Shown: piece by piece, positions 8,207 to 11,421 of the stretch
How positions within the stretch are numbered: position 1 is the first letter of the stretch
How the letters are laid out: each line of letters starts with the position of its first letter
Source: Actinomycetes bacterium
GTDB lineage: Bacteria; Actinomycetota; Acidimicrobiia; UBA5794
Assembly (NCBI GenBank): GCA_030598305.1
Contig: JAUVQC010000020.1
Coordinates: forward strand, 1-11,421
Direction: 5' to 3'
Length of the DNA stretch: 11,421 nucleotides
The notes under the pieces: model-generated
What the model was told of the DNA's origin: nothing
The model's input: only the letters and a program-made list of their open reading frames with translations
The model's database searches: none
Position numbers and translations under genes: made by a program

Positions 8207-9360
8207 TGCGCGTGCTCACCAGGGACAGGCCGACGTCGGTGCGGATGAAGGACGAGCCGCTCAAACCGGACCTCGTCCTCGTCCTGACGTATCTCGCCAT
8301 CTCAGCCATCGGGTTGCTCATGGTGTACTCCGCAACCGCGCCAAGGCTCGAGGCAAGGGGTCTTGACCCCGCGGCCGAATTACGCTCCCAAGCGATCTTT
8401 GTCGTCATCGGATTCATCGTGTTCGGTATCGTGTCGACCATCGATCTCGTCGAGCTCAAGGGATTCGCCGGCCCGATTTATCTCGCATCCATCGTTCCTC
8501 TCGTTCTGGTTCTCACCGGACTCGGGGAGAGCGCGGGTGTTGCGCAGCGTTGGATCCAGCTCGGTCCCATCCAGTTCCAGCCATCGGAGCTCGCAAAGAT
8601 CGCTGTCATTCTCATGGTTGCGGCCCTTCTGGCGAACGCGGAGGTCAACCTGAAGTGGAACACTGTTGCCCGAGTCCTTGTCGTTGTTGCCGTCCCCGCC
8701 GGTCTGATCTTCCTCCAACCGGATCTCGGTACAACTCTCGTTTTTGCTTTCGTCGTGCTCGCCATGCTGTTCGTCGGGGGAGCGACGATGCGCCAACTCG
8801 GGTTCCTTTTCATGGCCACGGTCGTGGGGACCGTTGGGATCTTCCAGCTGAATATCATCAAGGCATATCAGGTCACCCGTCTGACGGCATTCATCGATCC
8901 CGAGTCTCACTCGCTCGACGCAACGTACAACCAGGTGCAGTCCGAGATCGCAATCGGATCAGGCGGCCTGTTCGGCAAGGGGCTGTTCGAAGGTTCCCAG
9001 ACGAACCTGCAATTTGTCCCGGTGCAGTCGTCCGATTTCATATTCACTGCCGTTGGCGAACAGTTCGGGTTCGTCGGGAGCGCGATCGTCATCGCACTGT
9101 TCGGAGTGCTCCTCTTCCGCCTCCTGATGATCGCTACGAACGCACGCAGTCGATTCGCGTTCCTTGTGACTGTCGGTATCGCCGCCATGCTGGCGTTCCA
9201 CATTTTTGTCAACATCGGGATGACGGTTCGGATCATGCCCGTCACCGGTCTGCCCCTCCCCTTCATGTCCGCTGGAGGTACGGTGTTCGTGGCGCTGAGC
9301 GCCGCGCTCGGTCTTGCGCACTCGGCGTGGATCCGTCGTAACTCACCTGTGGGTGAGTAA
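8206..9360 (+). CDS. rodA: SEDS peptidoglycan glycosyltransferase RodA
   Basis: A 384-residue polytopic membrane protein of the SEDS family (RodA/FtsW/SpoVE) that polymerises lipid II and pairs with PBP2. About ten membrane segments can be drawn, beginning near residue 23. Family motifs present: RWIQLGPIQFQPSELAKIA, LQPDLGTT, IAIGSGGLFGKGLFEGSQTN, DFIFTAVGEQFGFVG, and the C-terminal MPVTGLPLPFMSAGGT. The catalytic Asp of the extracellular loop is Asp277. The residues just before it read PVQSSD, where most family members have PExHTD. RodA rather than FtsW is chosen because it follows mrdA in the mre operon. The start is ATG 8206, overlapping the mrdA stop by 1 nt; no strong ribosome binding site is seen, so translation is probably coupled. 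A later in-frame ATG at 8245 (MKDEPLKPD) is possible and would remove 13 basic residues. Confidence 0.95.
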   Translation: MRVLTRDRPTSVRMKDEPLKPDLVLVLTYLAISAIGLLMVYSATAPRLEARGLDPAAELRSQAIFVVIGFIVFGIVSTIDLVELKGFAGPIYLASIVPLVLVLTGLGESAGVAQRWIQLGPIQFQPSELAKIAVILMVAALLANAEVNLKWNTVARVLVVVAVPAGLIFLQPDLGTTLVFAFVVLAMLFVGGATMRQLGFLFMATVVGTVGIFQLNIIKAYQVTRLTAFIDPESHSLDATYNQVQSEIAIGSGGLFGKGLFEGSQTNLQFVPVQSSDFIFTAVGEQFGFVGSAIVIALFGVLLFRLLMIATNARSRFAFLVTVGIAAMLAFHIFVNIGMTVRIMPVTGLPLPFMSAGGTVFVALSAALGLAHSAWIRRNSPVGE

Positions 9361-9370
9361 ACGGGAACGG

Positions 9371-9411
9371 GGAACGCTGCGCGTTCCTTCGGAGAACACC
9401 TTGTGTTCTCC
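9371..9411 (+). terminator. Tandem perfect hairpins after rodA (probable operon terminator)
   Basis: Two inverted repeats lie 3 nt apart, starting 10 nt after the rodA stop. The first is GGAACGC-TGC-GCGTTCC (9371-9387: 7-bp stem, 3-nt loop), extendable by two G-U pairs. The second has arms GGAGAACAC (9391-9399) and GTGTTCTCC (9403-9411), a perfect 9-bp stem around a CTT loop. No T-run follows. Stem-only terminators without a U-tail are described in actinobacteria, so this could end the mre-rod transcript; protecting its 3' end is an alternative role. Confidence 0.6.
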
Positions 9412-9440
9412 ACCTGCGCGGTCGTCTGTCGTCTGATATC

Positions 9441-9449
9441 TGATAGCCT
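9441..9449 (+). promoter_or_regulatory. Extended -10-like element of tdk (possibly leaderless)
   Basis: TGA followed by TAGCCT (9444-9449) fits an extended -10 (TGN-TAnnnT). It ends 8 nt before ATG 9458, so transcription would begin at or within a base or two of the start codon. No Shine-Dalgarno lies upstream of this ATG, consistent with a leaderless mRNA. No clear -35 is seen. Confidence 0.45.
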
Positions 9450-9457
9450 GCCTACCC

Positions 9458-10051
9458 ATGCACCGACGCGCAGATCAAGGGTGGATCGAGGTCATTGCCG
9501 GCCCGATGTTCTCTGGCAAGAGCGAAGAGCTCATCCGGAGAGTTACCCGCTATCACCTTGCCAGGGTGCCCACCCAAACCTTCAAGCCAGCACTCGACAT
9601 TCGGTACGCCGTTGGCGAGGTCGTCTCCCACTCGAGGATGTCGACCGAGGCAACACCCGTTGCCACGTCCGAGGATCTTTTGAAGTCTGTGGATGACCGC
9701 ACCGTCGTCGTGGGCATCGATGAGGGTCAGTTCTTCGACGATGGGTTGGTCGAGGTCGCCGAGATGCTCGCAGGGGCGGGGAAGAACCTCATCATTGCGG
9801 GTCTTGACCTCGATTACCTAGGGAGACCCTTCGAACCGATTCCATCCCTGATGCTCAGGGCGGAGTACGTGACGAAGGCTCTTGCCGTGTGCCACCGATG
9901 TGGCGGTCCGGGGTTGTTCACCCAGCGAGTCATCCAGTCAGACGAGTTGGTCGTGCTCGGTGCGACCGATTCCTACGAGGCCAGATGCCGCCGTTGTTAT
10001 GACCCGAAAGAGGCTTCCCAGCAAACCTTGGATGTGGAAGTCGCCACGTAG
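9458..10051 (+). CDS. tdk: Thymidine kinase, type II (TK1-like)
   Basis: A 197-residue cytoplasmic enzyme that phosphorylates thymidine to dTMP with ATP (pyrimidine salvage). The P-loop is GPMFSGKS at residues 15-22. The DEGQFF segment at 88-93 contains the presumed catalytic Glu89. GLDLDYLGRPF (115-125) matches the family GLDxDxxGxPF segment. The structural zinc site is CHRC (145-148) plus CRRC (177-180). Tyr173 in DSYEARC sits in the thymidine-binding loop of the family. Length is normal, and no motif is missing. The ATG is chosen because the family fold starts about residue 9; it has no Shine-Dalgarno. It lies between the rod operon and rne, each side bounded by a hairpin (9371-9411 and 10060-10078), so it looks like a single-gene transcript. 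Confidence 0.96.
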   Translation: MHRRADQGWIEVIAGPMFSGKSEELIRRVTRYHLARVPTQTFKPALDIRYAVGEVVSHSRMSTEATPVATSEDLLKSVDDRTVVVGIDEGQFFDDGLVEVAEMLAGAGKNLIIAGLDLDYLGRPFEPIPSLMLRAEYVTKALAVCHRCGGPGLFTQRVIQSDELVVLGATDSYEARCRRCYDPKEASQQTLDVEVAT

Positions 10052-10059
10052 CCACCTCT

Positions 10060-10078
10060 CGCTCAGGGGGGATGAGCG
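10060..10078 (+). terminator. Hairpin after tdk
   Basis: CGCTCA (10060-10065) and TGAGCG (10073-10078) form a perfect 6-bp stem around a GGGGGGA loop, starting 9 nt after the tdk stop. No T-run follows. It is a candidate terminator of tdk, weaker than the pair after rodA. Confidence 0.35.
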
Positions 10079-10094
10079 CACAAGGCTCACGTAA

Positions 10095-10152
10095 GTGACT
10101 AGTCACCTGACAACTCGCAGGGACCCTCCTCTTGTCTGGACGGCACGTGCCG
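10095..10152. repeat. Two 12-bp perfect palindromes in the tdk downstream spacer
   Basis: GTGACTAGTCAC (10095-10106) and CGGCACGTGCCG (10141-10152) are each perfectly self-complementary, with centres 46 bp apart. They lie in the 112-nt non-coding spacer before the small membrane-protein gene and could be operators. Palindromes of this length are expected a few times per 11 kb by chance, so the role is unproven. Confidence 0.3.
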
Positions 10153-10163
10153 ATGTATTGGGT

Positions 10164-10454
10164 ATGCAACCAGCACTACTTCAGAAGCACTCGACACCCA
10201 CACCCCAGACCGTAAGGACTGATGGGAAGTTCGTTAGGCGAAGCGCAATCGCAGGCGGGGTGGCCTACACGATCATTGTCATAGCAATGGTCATCAGAGC
10301 ACCAGAGTTGAGGATGTTTGCACCCATGTGGGTCTTGTGGACAATCGTGATGGCGGGAGCCGTCGTGACCTACGCCGCAGGGGACAGGCTTGGGCGCCGT
10401 ACTGGCGGTCAATCCAAACGAATGCGGCGCTGGATCGACACCCAGCGTTCCTGA
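10164..10454 (+). CDS. Small two-helix membrane protein, unrecognised
   Basis: I do not recognise this 96-residue protein. It has a polar, basic N-terminus (1-27), a hydrophobic helix at about 28-45 (AIAGGVAYTIIVIAMVI), a short loop RAPELR, and a second hydrophobic helix at about 51-72 (MFAPMWVLWTIVMAGAVVTY). It ends in a very basic tail with RLGRR and KRMRR. Positive charges on both ends suggest that both termini are cytoplasmic. The hydrophobicity pattern argues for a real gene although no ribosome binding site is evident. The frame is open back to GTG 10095, and TTG 10158 is another possible start. No conserved neighbours suggest a role; it sits alone between tdk and rne. A small hairpin follows 7 nt after the stop. 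Confidence 0.6.
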   Translation: MQPALLQKHSTPTPQTVRTDGKFVRRSAIAGGVAYTIIVIAMVIRAPELRMFAPMWVLWTIVMAGAVVTYAAGDRLGRRTGGQSKRMRRWIDTQRS

Positions 10455-10461
10455 CGGGCGC

Positions 10462-10475
10462 TTGGCATCCGCCAA
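10462..10475 (+). terminator. Small hairpin after the membrane-protein gene
   Basis: TTGGC-ATCC-GCCAA, a 5-bp perfect stem with a 4-nt loop, begins 7 nt after the stop at 10454. It lacks a T-run, so it is only a weak terminator candidate. Confidence 0.25.
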
Positions 10476-10499
10476 ACACTCAGGTTTACTGCTCTCCCT

Positions 10500-10508
10500 T
10501 GCTACCCT
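10500..10508 (+). promoter_or_regulatory. Candidate extended -10 of the rne transcript
   Basis: TGC followed by TACCCT (10503-10508) fits TGN-TAnnnT and resembles the element before tdk. Transcription would start near 10515, giving a leader of about 260 nt. No clear -35 is seen. Confidence 0.3.
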
Positions 10509-10762
10509 CCGTATCGCCGCAATCGCGGCCGTAAGTTTTCCGAACCAGGACGCCCATGGCCAACGTCCAATCGCTCGAAGCACTGTCGACCGTTCGACAG
10601 ATCGTCTCGCGAACCGCACTGATCGACATTGTCGAGCTCGTGCGTAACCTTGTTGGCCCACCATCTCTCGTGAACCGCTTCAACGCGCATGCAAGACTGC
10701 ATGATGTCACTCGAGGATGTCCCGGCTCGGATCAATCAGAAGCTCGCCCCAACGGGCATTCG

Positions 10763-10768
10763 AAGGAG
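10763..10768 (+). promoter_or_regulatory. Shine-Dalgarno of rne
   Basis: AAGGAG ends 7 nt before ATG 10776, near-ideal spacing. It supports translation from 10776, and so the N-terminal extension, rather than from ATG 11061 where the conserved core begins. Confidence 0.75.
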
Positions 10769-10775
10769 TTGATCC

Positions 10776-11421
10776 ATGGGACTCTTCAAGAAGAAGGCAC
10801 CCACAGTTATTCGCAAGGGCCAGTCAACAGAGGAACGCGACATTCGCGTTGTCGACGGTCACGAAGTCACCGTCAGACGGTTCGTCAAGCCTGATCAGAA
10901 GCAATCAGGCACGAAGACGAAGACCAAGGTTCGTTCGAAGCCAAGGTCGCGTGGTCAGGACCGGTCTCGTAGAAAGCCGAGTGGTGGTTCGCGCTCCAGT
11001 TCCCAGCGGCGGCGTCCCCCGATGGAGATCATCGAGCCGCCAGAGACCGCTCGCAAGCAGATGCTTGTACGCAAAAGCCCTACCCAGACCCAGATCGTTG
11101 TGCTCGAGGGACCCGTCCTCGTCGAGCACTACGTTGCCAAGTCAGACCGCAAGTCGTTGGTCGGCAACGTCTATGTGGGCAAGGTACGCAATGTCCTCCC
11201 AGGGATGGAGGCAGCCTTCATCGACTTCGGCGAGGGCAAGAACGGTGTCCTGTACGCAGGCGACATCAACTACGCGGACCATGAGCTCAACGGTAAGCCC
11301 AAACGCATCGAGAGTGCGTTCCGCACCGGGGACCCTGTCCTCGTACAGGTCGTCAAGGATGCAATGGGTCACAAGGGTGCGAGGCTCACGAACCAGATCA
11401 GCCTCGCTGGCAGGTATCTGG
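10776..11421 (+). CDS. rne: Ribonuclease E/G, N-terminal part (3' end outside window)
   Basis: The first 215 residues of an RNase E/G family endonuclease, which cuts single-stranded RNA in mRNA decay and rRNA processing. The conserved core starts at about Met96 (MLVRK, then TQIVVLEGPVLVEHYV) and continues into the S1 RNA-binding region LVGNVYVGKVRNVLPGMEAAFIDFGEGKNGVLYAGDI (from about 128) and GHKGARLTNQISLAGRYL at the window end. This pattern matches actinobacterial RNase E. Before the core there is a 95-residue extension: MGLFKKK, a short charged segment, then a low-complexity basic Lys/Arg/Ser-rich stretch (about 42-82) likely to be disordered and to bind RNA. The catalytic DNase I-like and zinc-link parts lie outside the window. 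The start is supported by AAGGAG. RNase E and RNase G cannot be told apart from this part alone, though the extension favours E. Confidence 0.92.
   Translation, partial: MGLFKKKAPTVIRKGQSTEERDIRVVDGHEVTVRRFVKPDQKQSGTKTKTKVRSKPRSRGQDRSRRKPSGGSRSSSQRRRPPMEIIEPPETARKQMLVRKSPTQTQIVVLEGPVLVEHYVAKSDRKSLVGNVYVGKVRNVLPGMEAAFIDFGEGKNGVLYAGDINYADHELNGKPKRIESAFRTGDPVLVQVVKDAMGHKGARLTNQISLAGRYL

Larger units (their letters stand above)
10455..10775 (+). other. 321-nt gap, probable 5' leader of rne
   Basis: No convincing gene is seen here on either strand. A TGC-TACCCT extended -10-like element lies at 10500-10508, and the good rne ribosome binding site is at 10763-10768. Between them lie three perfect stems with 4-nt loops: GCCGC-AATC-GCGGC (10516-10529), CTGTCGA-CCGT-TCGACAG (10583-10600) and CATGCA-AGAC-TGCATG (10688-10703). 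A shorter one, GCCC-CAAC-GGGC (10746-10757), sits 5 nt before the ribosome binding site. E. coli rne has a long structured leader through which RNase E controls its own mRNA; a similar leader here is my inference. An open frame from ATG 10556 crosses the rne start and is probably not a gene. Confidence 0.45.

Noticed and set aside
10176..10664. Reverse-strand open frame of 162 codons over the membrane-protein gene and the gap before rne
   Set aside because: Its translation is rich in Cys, His and Arg with no motif and no ribosome binding site seen; the + strand frame has a clear membrane pattern instead.
10455..10775. tRNA or other known RNA gene in the gap before rne
   Set aside because: No T-loop consensus or acceptor-stem pairing of tRNA was found, and the small hairpins match no RNA family I know.

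Overview
The window is a piece of ordinary bacterial chromosome, roughly 60% G+C, with all recognisable genes on the + strand. The order valS - folC - ndk - mreB - mreC - mreD - mrdA (PBP2) - rodA - ... - rne is the classic actinobacterial arrangement around the rod-shape (elongasome) operon. Together with moderate G+C, a GTG start for mreB and an apparently leaderless tdk, this suggests an actinobacterium. A non-streptomycete, non-mycobacterial lineage such as Acidimicrobiia is my guess, because the small membrane-protein gene usually found between folC and ndk is absent and tdk sits beside rne. I cannot name a genus.

Layout: 1-1320 is the C-terminal half of valyl-tRNA synthetase. 1324-2730 is folC, 3 nt downstream and probably co-transcribed. 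2803-3207 is nucleoside diphosphate kinase, behind a 72-nt spacer with a good ribosome binding site. 3284-9360 is a tight five-gene cell-shape operon, mreB-mreC-mreD-mrdA-rodA. After a 14-nt mreB/mreC gap its junctions overlap by 1 nt (mreC/mreD), 4 nt (mreD/mrdA) and 1 nt (mrdA/rodA). It encodes the actin-like filament, its two membrane partners, the class B transpeptidase PBP2 and the SEDS glycosyltransferase RodA, so it supplies a near-complete lateral wall synthesis machine. The operon ends in two consecutive perfect hairpins (9371-9411).

Downstream, 9458-10051 is a type II (TK1-like) thymidine kinase with no Shine-Dalgarno and a -10-like element just before the ATG. 10164-10454 is a small unrecognised two-helix membrane protein. 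10455-10775 is a 321-nt gap with several small perfect hairpins, probably the leader of the next gene. 10776-11421 is the start of an RNase E/G gene with a basic Arg/Ser-rich N-terminal extension.

No mobile elements, CRISPR arrays, tRNA or rRNA genes were seen, and no defence or otherwise undescribed multi-gene system is apparent. The most unusual items are a domain of about 170 residues inserted in the PBP2 transpeptidase region, the tandem hairpins after rodA, the structured gap before rne, and an altered SEDS catalytic motif in RodA.
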